The translations under genes and the position numbers were made by a program. Below the pieces are notes generated by a model that was not told the DNA's origin, ran no database searches, and saw nothing but the letters and a program-made list of their open reading frames with translations. DNA of 64,000 nucleotides from the NCBI GenBank assembly GCA_015680685.1, contig MNCI01029492.1:1450599-1514598 (forward strand). Direction: 5' to 3'. This document shows positions 1 through 10,759 of the stretch, in pieces; the stretch's first letter is position 1; each line of letters begins with the position of its first letter. The DNA is from Gnetum montanum. Its lineage: Eukaryota > Streptophyta > Gnetopsida > Gnetales > Gnetaceae.

Positions 1-1603
1 ATATATTCAATGCTTTGAGAAAATAACATTTCATAAAAGTAAACAAAGGCTTGGTTTTCCCAGAAAAAACTTTGAATGAAGCATTTCAAGTATGATGATA
101 ATATGATCATTTTAGTTATACCATTAAATAGCACTATCCCACGAACTTGTATATCTCCTTAATTTTTGTCTTTTCAAAATCTTGAAGCTGGTTGATAATT
201 TGAGATGTTCAAAGTGTATAGAATCAATGGGATAGGTAAAAGGCCAATAGAACTGTTTGTAGATCCAACTCAAAATATAAGAATGAGTTAAATGAATATT
301 AAACCATAGTAAAAAGAAAATTTGACAATTTATATGCCTTGGCTAAAAGTGTTATAAGTTTCTACAATAAACATGTAGAGTCAGACTATGTGATTACTTT
401 TTAACAGCGTTCAAGGAACATAAAAACAAGATAAGTCATACTTTAGATTCAATTTTTAGGAAAGGCTGGAGTTTAGAAACATGAACACAACGTAGGTAAA
501 AAATCATACGTGCAATAAAGACAGGTATTGTGTAACTTCAGCAACAAATAATTACTCCAACTAATTTTCTCTGCAGCCTTAAAGATGCAAAAAAAAATCA
601 GTATATATGTAAATAGAAATAAAACCATAGCAAGCTTACAAGAACTTTTGAATCGAAAACAAGATCACTTTGAAACTGGTCATGTTATAAAAAACAAAAT
701 ATATAAAAGATTTATAATGTAGTGGCACAAGTGAATGCTAATAAGAATATGTGACTTCTGCTGATAAGAATGTTCTGTACTTTTTTAAAAAAATGTTGAT
801 GGTGGAATTCACATGAAAAATGGTCTAATGTCGCCACGATAAAACGTAAATAATAACTCGCAAAGTGTTTTGCAAATGACAGTGTACTACAGAATACTTG
901 TAGAAGGTGAATTCAACGAAGGCCGCGCCAAAATATGCTGAAAAATCTTTAAAAGGAAAGATAGACATGGAGCAGACCTTTTTAGGATAGTCTTGCTCTA
1001 TTTTCATTTTGCCTTGACGCCAAATGTCTGCAGTGCCGGAAAGTTATCAATGTTATTTGGAAAACGAAAAAATATGATTGGAAAAACTACTCTGACCTTT
1101 AAATCAACAAAACATATATGAACTGCGATAGCCTTAGGCACAAGGCAGAACGATTACCTTGATATCAGCTACTGCGTGAGATAGAAACTAATCGAAATGA
1201 GTTCTAATCACGTACAGATTTGCTATTTTTGCAGCGTCTCAATAATCAATCCGTACCATGAGCAGTTTCGCACAAACGCCCTTCCATGAAAAGGGTCATG
1301 ACATGTCTGCTGAAATGCTGATTCCGCGGGATTTATTCAAACTAAATAAACCGGCATTCGGAGCGGAACGGTGGAGATTTTTTGTTTTTTATTTTGCTGG
1401 TACTGGGCTTTGAACCAAGCACCTGTAAATACAAAACTATGTAAGTTAACCAACTACCTAACAACTTATGGTATTTGCATACATTGTGAGGAATTTGTAG
1501 TAATCATCACAAGTACCCTAATGTACACATTACAAAGGAAGAAGAGAGCCCTCAAAAGTTACTAAACACATAAGAACAAGATCAACTTCCTCTAAGGAAT
1601 ATC
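1..1603. other. AT-rich sequence without a recognisable gene
   Basis: Only short reading frames of about 60 codons are present on either strand, none with a recognisable motif or plausible codon bias. I see no RNA gene and no clear transposon end. Best described as intergenic or unrecognisably decayed repeat DNA. Confidence 0.5.
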
Positions 1604-1700
1604 ACTAGCTTAGTTATATATTTATAATATATGTCTATAAATTGGCCGAGAGAATCTTATTTGTTTACAAGTAAAAAGTTCTTTGAGTAAAAAATTTCAC
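1604..1700 (+). repeat. Inverted copy of 12199-12296
   Basis: About 97 bp here read as the reverse complement of 12199-12296 with only scattered differences. Shared landmarks are ACTAGCTTAG, an AT-rich core, AATTGGCCGA and GTAAAAAGTTCTTTGAG. The two copies lie 10.5 kb apart in opposite orientation and enclose the U-box fragment and the Helitron. They could be two dispersed copies of one small transposon or the arms of a larger inverted arrangement. Confidence 0.7.
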
Positions 1701-2070
1701 CAGGACAATATTGATAACTGTATATTATATTACAGAATTTTCTGAAAAAGGATTTTCCTACACGATTTAGAACAAACATCGAGAACAATGCAAGAATAAT
1801 ATGAGGCATGTCAAGGCGATCATTTCAATGTATATATACAAAATTTCATTACAAATTCTCTCTCTTAGCTGAAAGCCAAGTCATTCCATGTTTTAAACAG
1901 TACGTCAATATATGCAAAGAAGATTAACATGAGTTCGTAAATAAAGAAATATGCATATGCAGTGGCATTCTGCATTGTTGAAGCCATGACCAACAGTAAT
2001 AGGAGCGCTGATATTAACAAGAGCCTTATTATTATTATATATACAAAATTTCAGAAAAAATTCTGACATG

Positions 2071-2201
2071 CATACCCATTGCCGATTTACTGCGCTTTAG
2101 TAGGCATTCCCGAATCCAATGCAAACTGTTCATCTAATGAGGTGTATTTATGATTTTCAACAGGACATAACCTTTAGAACGAGGACGCAACCTTTCTAAA
2201 C
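2071..2201 (+). repeat. Inverted copy of 6256-6445
   Basis: This stretch, from CATACCCATTG to CCTTTCTAAAC, is clearly related to the reverse complement of 6256-6445. Shared blocks include CCCGAATCCAA, GCAAACTGTTCATC, AATGAGG and CGCAACCTTTCTAAAC. The right copy is longer because it carries a private 53-bp tandem duplication. The pair brackets 2.2-6.25 kb and lies inside the wider inverted pair at 1604 and 12296. Confidence 0.65.
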
Positions 2202-2719
2202 GTATTTCTGTTTTGCAACGGACATAACCTTTCATAACACATTAACGTTAGTCAACGTTATAGACAAAGTTGGCGTTATCGAAATATGACCGATAATGGC
2301 CTCTTGGCCAAAAAATGCCTATAAGTGAAGGCAAGAATTAAACCCACAACCTCTCAACTAAAACACGAGGGTCTTAACTACTGTGCAACACCTATAGGTG
2401 CATTATATTTTACATTCCTAAAAATAAAAGTAATATCAATGTATAATTTGACTACTCACTATATCAAAACAAATAGCATATCTTTGTAAAATGGTATTAA
2501 GAATTCAGTCAATTCCAAGGTGGTTTACTTACAAGAGGGATTTCAAATGGGTGTCAAAAATACATAGATAAGTCAAGCATCCACAGGTTAGATCTTGAGG
2601 ATTTCTTGCAAAGTTATTATGGTAGAAATTTTTATGGTGATGAATGATTTGAAGATGGAAAATACTAATGTCTCATTGTAGAGACTACTAAGAATTCTGA
2701 AGTTTTTTATTTTATTTTA
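2202..2719. other. No gene seen
   Basis: AT-rich sequence without a usable reading frame or recognisable repeat boundary. Its end may include the decayed upstream part of the neighbouring Copia-like remnant. Confidence 0.4.
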
Positions 2720-3640
2720 CCAATGATATATGAATCTCTACCCAAAGATATTACTTTACCATACATATTTCTACAAATTATTGGGTTTATTCACTTGAAT
2801 AAGGGTGTTACATCACTATTCAAACTATCCTTAAATGTTATGAAATTAATATTTTGTATGCTTGTTATTTTTTATTTTATTTTGCTTGTTAAACTTGCCA
2901 ATTGTGAAATACTTGAAAAATCATAGCATTTTAAAGTTTTTATGGATTAGTGTAATACTTTTATTTCTTGAGAATGTAAAGTAGATTTGGATCCCTCTTC
3001 TTTTGATTACTCTAAAATTTCATGCTAGATTAAATTAGAAAATCTTCCTCTTATTTTTCAAAGTGTTGAAAACAAAATTATTGGCAACATTGGTACAATC
3101 ATAAAAATAGAGTCAAAAACATTACATTACTATGTAGTGTGCACCATACACATTATGTTGTAAAGATTAACTTACAACAAAGGAAAAAGGAATTAAAACT
3201 CAAGGCCAGTATTTTTCCCAAGAAATTATATATCATAATTTCCAAACATATTGTAACTATTTTCATCGTGAAGGCCATATTATTAGAATATGTCTTATTT
3301 TCAATAAAAAAAGGTGTTCATGATGAGAAAAAAATACTTTTCAGAAGAGGCAAATAATGGTATTTTTTTGTAAGCATAAATGAAATCTTGTTCAATAAAT
3401 TCTCAATACTTTATTAATATTTTTTATTTTGAAGATGCTAGTATACTCTCAATATTTAAAGAGAATTTCTTTTTAAAAAAATTAGCAAGGGCCAACAATG
3501 AAAATACTAATATAGATGGATTTAGCTTAGTGCAACATAGAAAGAATAGGCTTATAGATACTACTTTCAATTTAATAACCCCAAGGGTGTCTTATTCGCT
3601 ATCTACTTTTACTATTGTTCCAAGTGTTTTTTTTTAACCT
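2720..3640 (+). pseudogene. Decayed Copia-type gag remnant
   Basis: Two weak signals suggest a Ty1/Copia gag relic. Near 2723 the translation includes YESLPKD, resembling the '(L)SLP' block of Copia gag domains. At 3252-3293 it gives C-N-Y-F-H-R-E-G-H-I-I-R-I-C, the spacing of a CX2CX4HX4C zinc knuckle with the second Cys changed to Phe. The reading frame is broken many times and no protease, integrase or RT follows. The knuckle spacing is what I see; assignment to Copia is inference from that spacing. Confidence 0.4.
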
Positions 3641-3673
3641 ATTAGTGACATGGATTGTAAGATAAATGCTAAG

Positions 3674-4539
3674 GGATGAGGAGCGAGTGCCCCCTATGTC
3701 CAACCATATGAATCACAAGCTTGTAGCATGATCCAATCGAATTCCATGGATGGGACTAGTGTGGTATCTAGATCATCATGTGTTGATCCCAAGTTGTTGT
3801 CTTCTTACTTGGACTAATAGTAGCTTTATCATGTATGGTTAAGTCCAAAGTAAGGCATATGATTACGATGTTGTTGGGGCCTTTAACAAAACTAAATAAT
3901 AAATAGAAATTAATTATTTAATTTGATTAATAACAATAAGGTAAATTCTAAACTATCCTAAGGGCGATAAGTGTCTGTTTCTAGCTTGTCGTACACATCT
4001 TGAACTCACATATCCACTGTTGGAATTACCGAGTGTTATGCTACCGGGCAAACCAAGCAATAACATTGTTGGGATTACTAAAAGAATATGTGTTTATGCT
4101 TGAAACTAGTCTTGCTCATTTTGCCAATTAATTAATATTCATGAAAATGTAAATATTAACTAAGTTCATAAAAAGCAAATTGCATTGAAAATAAATCTAT
4201 TATAAGTTAAAATATTGTAATGAATATGAATCAATATTGATCATATTACCATTCATGGAATGTGTCTAGGCATAATGCCACTCGAATCAGACATCATACA
4301 ATTGACTCAAATCCACACTGCCAACACTCATTGACTTGCTAAAATTGCAAAAGAAAACTACAAGAGTTTAGCTATACTATTGATCAAATGACCGACCAAA
4401 TGGTGCTTTTATGTGAAAGGTGTGTGCATATATATATGCACCAATACATCCAAGGATGAGTCAACATGGCTATGTTGTTACAGCTGTCTCACATATGATG
4501 ATTTATCACCAAGTTTGAAAAATCAATGATAGACTCCTC
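3674..4539 (-). repeat. Ancient LTR remnant related to elements A-G
   Basis: Read on the plus strand it starts GATGAGGAGCGAG and continues with CAACCATATGAAT, ACTAGTGTGGTATCTAGA and ATGTATGGTTAAGTCCA, the order seen in minus-strand LTRs at 31199, 36474 and 58336. Farther right, GCCACTCGAATC, CATACAATT and CACACTGCC align with the conserved R/U5-side block of those LTRs. A palindromic TATA-like GCATATATATATGC lies at 4426-4439, and TCCCCCAC at 4541 may be the old polypurine tract. It is far more diverged than the other LTRs, so it is an old member of the clade. End positions are approximate. Confidence 0.65.
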
Positions 4540-4540
4540 C

Positions 4541-4918
4541 TCCCCCACATCTAAATGTTAGTTTTATAATGGAAATTTTTTAATATTATTATTCACTTTT
4601 TGAGGTCTTCTCCCATTTAATGTATGGATTTTTTAAAATGCTTTTAAAGATGTTATTCTAGTGGATGACTCACATACATAATGCTTATTATTTGGTATGA
4701 GATTTAGAAAGGAGCCACACCATATGTATACATGACCATCATGGAATTAGCCTCACTAGTAGTTCTTCAAGGTAGAGAGGAATGATAGAGGTAGAAAAAA
4801 GAGAGGATGAAGGTGTTGAACCCTAAAAAAAATATTAATTTGTTCGGCCGATAGGCCAATCGGTAACGGTAATATTTTGTGCGTAACGCTGATCAGCGTG
4901 ACTTTGTCACGGCTCATT
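4541..4918. other. No gene seen
   Basis: Apart from the possible polypurine tract at the left edge, this interval shows no gene or recognised element. It contains TTCGGCCGATAGGCC near 4845, related to short GGCCGA-containing stretches at 1640 and 12090. Confidence 0.4.
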
Positions 4919-5133
4919 TCGGTAACGCAACTTTGTGAATAACGCTGACGTGTAATGCTGACGTGTAAAATTCCAGATACACTATTTCGGTAAAGCAACT
5001 TTGTGAATAACGTTAACGTGTAATGGTGATGTGTAAAATTCCAGATAACGCAACTTTGTGAATAACGCTGACGTGTAACTAAAATTCGAGACAGGCCATT
5101 TTGGTAACGCAACTTTGTGTGTAATGCTGTGGC
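4919..5133. repeat. Tandem repeats with ACGT cores
   Basis: Four imperfect tandem units, period about 55-70 bp, each begin near AACGCAACTTTGTG and continue with AATAACGCTGACGTGTAA. TGACGTG and AACGTG elements recur about five times. ACGT-core elements are bZIP binding sites in plant promoters, and the array lies just upstream of the U-box/ARM fragment, so it could be part of a promoter. No expression evidence is available here. Confidence 0.65.
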
Positions 5134-5207
5134 TGAAACCCGTGTTAGATCCGTGGCCTCTGCTGCGACCACGACCAGCAAGCTCTGACAATATCATGGG
5201 ATATTGA

Positions 5208-5285
5208 GGGATCCAGGTTGCAGGATCAAATTCATGCGCTGAAACGGGGGATCCAGGTTGCAGGATCGAATTCATGCGCTGAAAC
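5208..5285. repeat. 38-bp tandem duplication
   Basis: Positions 5208-5245 and 5248-5285 carry the same 38-bp unit, GGGATCCAGG...CTGAAAC, with one A/G mismatch. The second copy opens the ARM-repeat reading frame, so the duplication involved the 5' edge of that fragment. Confidence 0.85.
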
Positions 5286-5592
5286 AGCTCCGGAGCCTGG
5301 CCAAAGATAGCGTGAGGAATGCTATCTGTATTGCCAATGAAGGCGGTGACGATGTGCTACTCAAGGTTCTCAGGGAGGGAAGCTCCGAAGAAATGGAGCT
5401 TGCGGTGTCTGTGCTCGTCGTTTTGCCACTGGACGACGAGGCGAAGAGGAGAGTCGGTGGAGCTGCGGAGCTTCAAGCTTTGGCGGAATTCATCACGAAA
5501 GGAGGCAACGCCAACGTTGAGGCAAGGATCTCCAGTGCCGACCTCCTGGAACACGTCCCTGTCGATCCCAACGTCGTCTCTCAGGTTGGATC
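5258..5592 (+). pseudogene. U-box/ARM-repeat protein gene fragment
   Basis: About 110 codons encode helix-rich sequence with ARM-repeat character: 'IHALKQLRSLAKDSVRN', then 'LLKVLREGSSEEMELAVSVL', then 'LAEFITKGGNANVEA' and 'DLLEHVPVDPN'. The pattern fits the ARM region of plant U-box E3 ligases (PUB class), in which ARM repeats bind substrates. No U-box is present and the family is usually about 400 residues, so this is a fragment. Its 5' edge is a 38-bp tandem duplication, and after about 5592 the translation loses ARM character. CTCAG/GTTGG at 5579-5588 could be a splice donor. GC content is higher than the surroundings. It may be a captured gene piece or a host gene remnant. Confidence 0.55.
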
Positions 5593-5864
5593 CCGTCCGT
5601 GTCTCCAAATTTCACTGCCGTGGATAACTATTTTCTTTTATGTTGCCACAATTTCTAGAGTTGCGGGATCCTCAAAGGCTCCATTAGGATGAAATTCATA
5701 GAAATTGAGGAAAGTGTTTGTTGATTGATTTCTAACATCACCACCGCCATCAACTTCGATCTCCCCCATGTCATCCAAGCTACGCGAGAGGGAAGGTGGC
5801 AGAATATCTCTTTTTATTTCTCTGCTTAATTGATTTCTTTTCAAAAACCGTAAAGCAAAGAACT

Positions 5865-5964
5865 GGTAATAAAATTAACCTGTGTTGTGGTACGATGAAG
5901 GGATCACACATGTTGGTAATAAAATTAACTTGTGTTGTGGTACGATGAAGGGATCACACATGTT
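5865..5964. repeat. 50-bp tandem duplication
   Basis: 5865-5914 and 5915-5964 are head-to-tail copies of a 50-bp unit, GGTAATAAAA...CACATGTT, with one C/T mismatch. The near identity implies a recent event. Confidence 0.9.
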
Positions 5965-6031
5965 GCTGGAGACATGTTCAAGGAGGTTCCAAAAGCCCTC
6001 ATAGCATTCATAAAAGTATGTTTGACAATTT

Positions 6032-6108
6032 GATTTTATATTTATATATATATATTACGGAATAGCGCATTTTGGCATTTTATATTTATATATATATTTT
6101 ACGGAATA
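6032..6108. repeat. Short duplication around an (AT)n run
   Basis: ATTTTATATTTATATATAT...TTACGGAATA occurs twice with a period of about 45 bp. The AT runs vary slightly in length. Confidence 0.65.
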
Positions 6109-6255
6109 CAAGCAGGCACATGAGCTATCCGTTTTGTTGCTTTTATCATCATTTTTTTGTGTTAAGCAAATTTTTTTTTTGCTCAATTACCTTTTTTTTC
6201 TTTAATTTTAATTTGAGAAACTCTTTAACTATATGCTTTGCCATGACTAAAACTT

Positions 6256-6445
6256 GTTTAGAAAGGTTGCGTTTGATTCCAAAGGTTGCGTCCGTTAAAA
6301 ACCATAAATACGCCTCATTGGATGAACAGTTTGCATTGGATTGTTGGATTCGGGAGCACCTACCGCCTCATTGGATGAACAGTTTGCATTGGATTGTTGG
6401 ATTCGGGAGCGCCTACCGAAGCGTAGTAAATCAGCAATGGGTATG
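6256..6445 (-). repeat. Inverted copy of 2071-2201 with an internal 53-bp duplication
   Basis: Related in opposite orientation to 2071-2201. Within it, 6311-6363 and 6364-6416 are head-to-tail 53-bp copies starting CGCCTCATTGGATG and differing at one base. The left partner has only one copy, so the duplication arose on this side after the two copies separated. Confidence 0.75.
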
Positions 6446-6496
6446 AAACTTGCTTAACTTAATATTTCGTGGAATTCTGTTTCCCAAATAATTCTA

Positions 6497-6795
6497 GAAA
6501 AACAACTAATTTTTATTTTTAGGTTTGGTTCATATTTAAAAACATATTGGGTGCCTTACGTTTTTTTTTAAATAATTTTTTTAAATTTGGGTTTTATTTA
6601 AAATTTAATACAACCCATAATACTATATAAGGTTTTTTTAAAAAAACAACTAATTTTTATTTTTTAGATTTGGGTTATATTTAAAAACATATTGGGTCCC
6701 TTAGGTTTCTTTAAAAAAATAACTAATTTTTTATTTTTAGATTTGGGTTTTATTTAGAATTTAATACAACCCATAATACTATATAAGGATTCTCA
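6497..6795. repeat. A/T-rich direct repeats upstream of the Helitron
   Basis: A block running from AACAACTAATTTTTATTTTT through CATATTGGGT and ATTTAATACAACCCATAA to TACTATATAAGG occurs twice, near 6501-6635 and 6648-6788. It precedes the Helitron coding region and may contain its 5' end or leader. I cannot identify a definite 5'-TC Helitron terminus. Confidence 0.6.
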
Positions 6796-6798
6796 TTC

Positions 6799-6808
6799 CT
6801 ATAAATAC
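6799..6808 (+). promoter_or_regulatory. Possible TATA box of the Helitron gene
   Basis: CTATAAATAC lies about 45 bp upstream of the first codons that look Helitron-like. Position and sequence fit a plant TATA box, but the transcription start is not visible. Confidence 0.35.
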
Positions 6809-6852
6809 AGATCTTGCAGGTGATAGAGTGCGTGAGTTAAATTGAGTGAGAC

Positions 6853-7662
6853 AACAACGTCTCAGAGATCGAAGAAGAGAAGCTCAGGAACGGGGAGATC
6901 CTTTGGAGTTGCAAAGAATGGAACAACATCGCTTACGTCAAAGAACACGTCGAGTAGAAATGCAGCAACAACAGGTGGAAGGAAGTGAGGTTTGTAGATG
7001 AAATTTTATTTTTGTTTTAGATGAAATTCATTTACTGTCTGATTTAATAAAGCTAAACATATTAGGTCACTTTGTATAATAATATTTCACAGAATGGAAG
7101 GGATCACAGACAAGGACGAGGAAGAGGTCGTGGACGTGGACGTGGACAAGGACGAGAACACATAAATGAACACGAAAATCACTTAGCAGTCATTTCTAAT
7201 GATGAAAATGTTCATCAGCCTCGATTGCATCAAGAAGTTATTTCAGATATAGGACGTGGTCATGGACGTGGTCGTGGTCGTGGTCGTGGTCGTGGACGAG
7301 GTCAAGGTGATTTGATGGTCGAAGATGAATTACTTATAAATCCTATAGAAATTGTTACTATAGAATGAAGACGTGCACAAGGGCATGAAAGACAAGAACG
7401 TTTTAGACAACGAAAAAGACAAGCAGAAGTGGCAGAAATGTTGGATTTAGTTGCAAGACTTGGTCAGGAACAAGGTCAACCAAGATTGCGAATGGAACAT
7501 CAACAAATATCTTCTGAACATATGAACAATCAGGTACCTTATCCAAATCTTCATAAGTCAAATACAGAAATCATGCATGCAATAACAAGATTTTCAAGCG
7601 AGGTTGATAAGTTCAATGTTCTCCGATCATGTGGTATTTGCAATGAAAGTTTTTTGAGTATG
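6853..7662 (+). pseudogene. Helitron N-terminal Arg-rich region (two exons)
   Basis: A first exon at about 6853-6989 gives an Arg/Gln-rich stretch containing RRREAQERG, a composition common at the N terminus of plant Helitron proteins. A probable intron starts GTTTGTAG near 6990 and ends at TATTAG 7066 or CACAG 7091. The next exon carries two blocks of RG dipeptides (7100-7160 and 7255-7305) made of GGACGT/GGTCGT codons. The frame continues past a TGA at 7366 (probably an old CGA) and a TAA at 7663 (probably CAA) into the Rep region without a shift. The RG blocks could bind nucleic acid; that is inference. Confidence 0.6.
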
Positions 7663-7665
7663 TAA

Positions 7666-10600
7666 ATGAAACCTGTACAAAGATTTGGTCCAACATGTAC
7701 AAGGTGTGCAAATGAAAAAGTAATGGGGATCTTGAATCACGATGGTGAAGAGATTAAGCATTTTTCTGCTGATAATGATATGGATCCAGAACCCCAGCCA
7801 AAAATCTTATCAGAACTATCAGAAGTTGAAGAAATGCTTATATCACGAATTAATCCTATTTTACAAGTTACGCATGCTATTGGAGGTCAATTACAATATA
7901 AAGGACATACCATCAGTTTTATGCAAGATGTATCTGAAATTGCAACTAGGCTACCTTTGAGGATTCATGAAATTCCAATGCTGATACTAAGACGGGTTGA
8001 TCAAATTGGAACAACCTATAACTTTGTTGTAAATAAAAAGCGTGTGTATGCTGCCTTATTGTATAAGAAACAGAATGATCCATTCTATCAGGATGTAGAA
8101 ATAGATGAGCATGCTTTGGATGATGTCAGTGATACAGGAGATGTTAATGTTTTTGAAAGGATTCGTTATATTAGATTGTCTGAGGAGGATGGTGAGATGA
8201 GATTACAGTTTGATGGTCCTTTGGTTGATTTAAAGGAGGAAAATATTATTAGACACACATCATCAGTAGCATCACGTCCAGTTCTTCTAGGGAAAGAACT
8301 TGATCTGGTAAGAGCTTGGTTAGAAAATCCAACTGTTGAAAGTTTAGATTACGCACAATGGCCAACACTTTTAGAGTCACCCATCAATGAGTTCAACACA
8401 GTTGGAATGCTTCCAATGTCATTTCCAACATTGTTTCCACGTGGAAAATGTGACTTCCTTACAAGAAGGTCCAAGGATGTCATGTTACACGAATATGCTA
8501 GACATCTGCTTCGATATAAGGATGGCAGATTTGGGCGTTATAAAAGATTCAGGTATCAAAAATTATTTACATTTACATTGCTAAATAGCATTCATGTTTT
8601 TGACATCTTATGAACTAATTACATAGGAATTTTATTTTCATTTTTTTCAGGTATCACATTTATAACATGATAACGAGACATCATGCACTGAAATCAACAT
8701 CAGTATTCTTCAAAAAAAAAAATATTACAGAAGCACCATTAACAATCCAAGAATTACGTGAAGGACTACCAAATGCACCATCAGATAATTTTGTTGATAA
8801 TTTAATGAGATTTGGAACAACGATACGAGGAACGCCTTCGTACTGGAGAAAATGCAAAGCACAGTTGTTTGATTTGATAAATGAGTTGGGTGCACCAACT
8901 GTTTTTTTTTTACTCTGAGTGCAGCAGATTTTTATTGGCTAGATCTACATAAGGTAATGCCTACAGAACCCCCACAAAATGTTTCTGAGATAAGAGAGTG
9001 GAAAATGAAAAATATTATTGAGAACCCACATATAGTTGCTGAGTTTATGCATCTTCGACATAAGGCATTTCGAGAAATGATTTTATTTCAAGAATTTGAT
9101 GTGGTTGATTACTGGACAAGATATGAATGGCAACATAGGGGATCACCACATGTCCATGGCTTTCTTTGGATCAAGGGAGCCTCTGACATAGATGAACTTG
9201 ATTGGAATGACCTAGAAGCAGTTACAAAGACAAGAGAGTTTTTTGATGCAATAACAAATGCATGGAATAGTAGATTCAATCAAGATGGAATATCCAATCA
9301 TGTAAGTTGTTTGGAATTTCTACATATTTATTTTAAATGTTAGAAAACTGTTTATGTTATTTGAAAGAATCATTATAAAAATTATATAAATCTTTCATTT
9401 GTAGATGCAACGTGTTAATAATCCCAGGCATCCATGCGAAATTCAAAGTCAACAGCTGCAATTCATGGATCTTGACATTGATTATGATGAGCTTTTAAAT
9501 TCAGTTCAACAACACACACAATGTAAGAGAGGAGCATGTTTAAGAATCCGAAATCATATGCAAGTTTGCAGGTACAATTATATTTCTCTGAATACCTAGA
9601 TTCTTATTTGCATCATGAATGTATGGGATCTAAAAAAATAATTTTATAACTTTAATTTATTACCTTAGGTATAATGTTCCATGGCCATTGCAAGCTCAAT
9701 CAGATCTCTTTCAAGATCCAGAAAACAAAAATCATGTTACGTATGAACCACGTCGAAATGATCCAAGGTTGAATGTTCATAATAGGATGATCCTTCAAAC
9801 ATGGAGAGCAAACACAGACTTTCAACTGGTCATTGACAAATATGTTGTTATTAAATATACTGCAAAATATGCAGCAAAATCTGAAAAGAAGTCAAGATGC
9901 TTTCATGATTTATTACTTCGTATTGCCGAATCTCGAAACCCTGAAGAAAATGCATTGACTGCATACAAAAGACTCATGATGGATGCTGCAGCTGATAGAG
10001 ACATAGGTGCCATGGAGATTTGTCATATGCTATATGAACTTCCATTAGTTGAACGCAGTCGACAATTTGATACTATAAATGTGTCTAGAGATATGTATAA
10101 AAGAGTTATACCAGATGTAGATGGAGATGAGGAACCAGAACCATATACAACCCTTATCAATGCTTATCAAAAGAGACCACTAGAAATGGAAGGAGTTTCA
10201 TTGTTGAATGCTACGAAATATTTTACCTTGATCTCAAAGAAGAAAGAGCTACCAATGTGGAAGTCTCGACTACGACCAGTTGTTGTAAGAACATTTCCAA
10301 AATTTAGAGTAACTCCAAGAGTAGGAGAGGAGAAATGGATAGATTACTGTTGGGCACAGCTGCTACTACACTATCCTTTTATAGATGTCAAACATGATCT
10401 GGGAAGAAATGATGAAGAAATTGAACGAAAATGGATTTCGGTTCGACACATCTATGAATTGGAAGAGGAGACATTTGATGAAGAGTTTGAACATGCTTGC
10501 GAGGAAGAGAGGCAGTATACAGATATTATTCCGGAAAGACAGGATGGTGTTGAATATGATTTTGAAGTACTAAATCGACATCTACTTACATCAGCTCATT

Positions 10601-10740
10601 TTCAACGAAGTGAACTCGAAATGCTTGGATTAAGAGATCGAGATAGACAGAACGAATGGTCAACCAGCTATCCTGGAGAAGATGTTGCAAAGATTGCTAC
10701 ATCTTTTGTTCATGGTCATAGATCACATGGGATAATAACA
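7666..10740 (+). pseudogene. Helitron Rep (HUH nuclease) region
   Basis: 7666-8552 gives the Helitron-like N domain, with 'GMLPMSFPTLFPRGKCDF'. After an intron (8553-8650) come 'YHIYNMITRHHAL' and the Rep segment. Its HUH metal-binding motif is the H-V-H at 9149-9157, in 'RGSPHVHGFLW'. Two further introns, 9302-9404 and 9572-9668, have GT/AG ends and keep the frame. The catalytic tyrosine motif is 'KYTAKYAAKS', with Tyr codons at 9856 and 9868 spaced Y-x3-Y. Rep nicks and joins a single strand in rolling-circle transposition. A run of ten T near 8895 shifts the frame, so the protein is broken. Confidence 0.8.
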
Positions 10741-10759
10741 CATTCAGGAAATAACAACA

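Noticed and set aside
4756-5181. 141-codon minus-strand frame opposite the tandem ACGT repeats
   Set aside because: The repeated residues simply mirror the DNA tandem repeats, with no independent support for coding.
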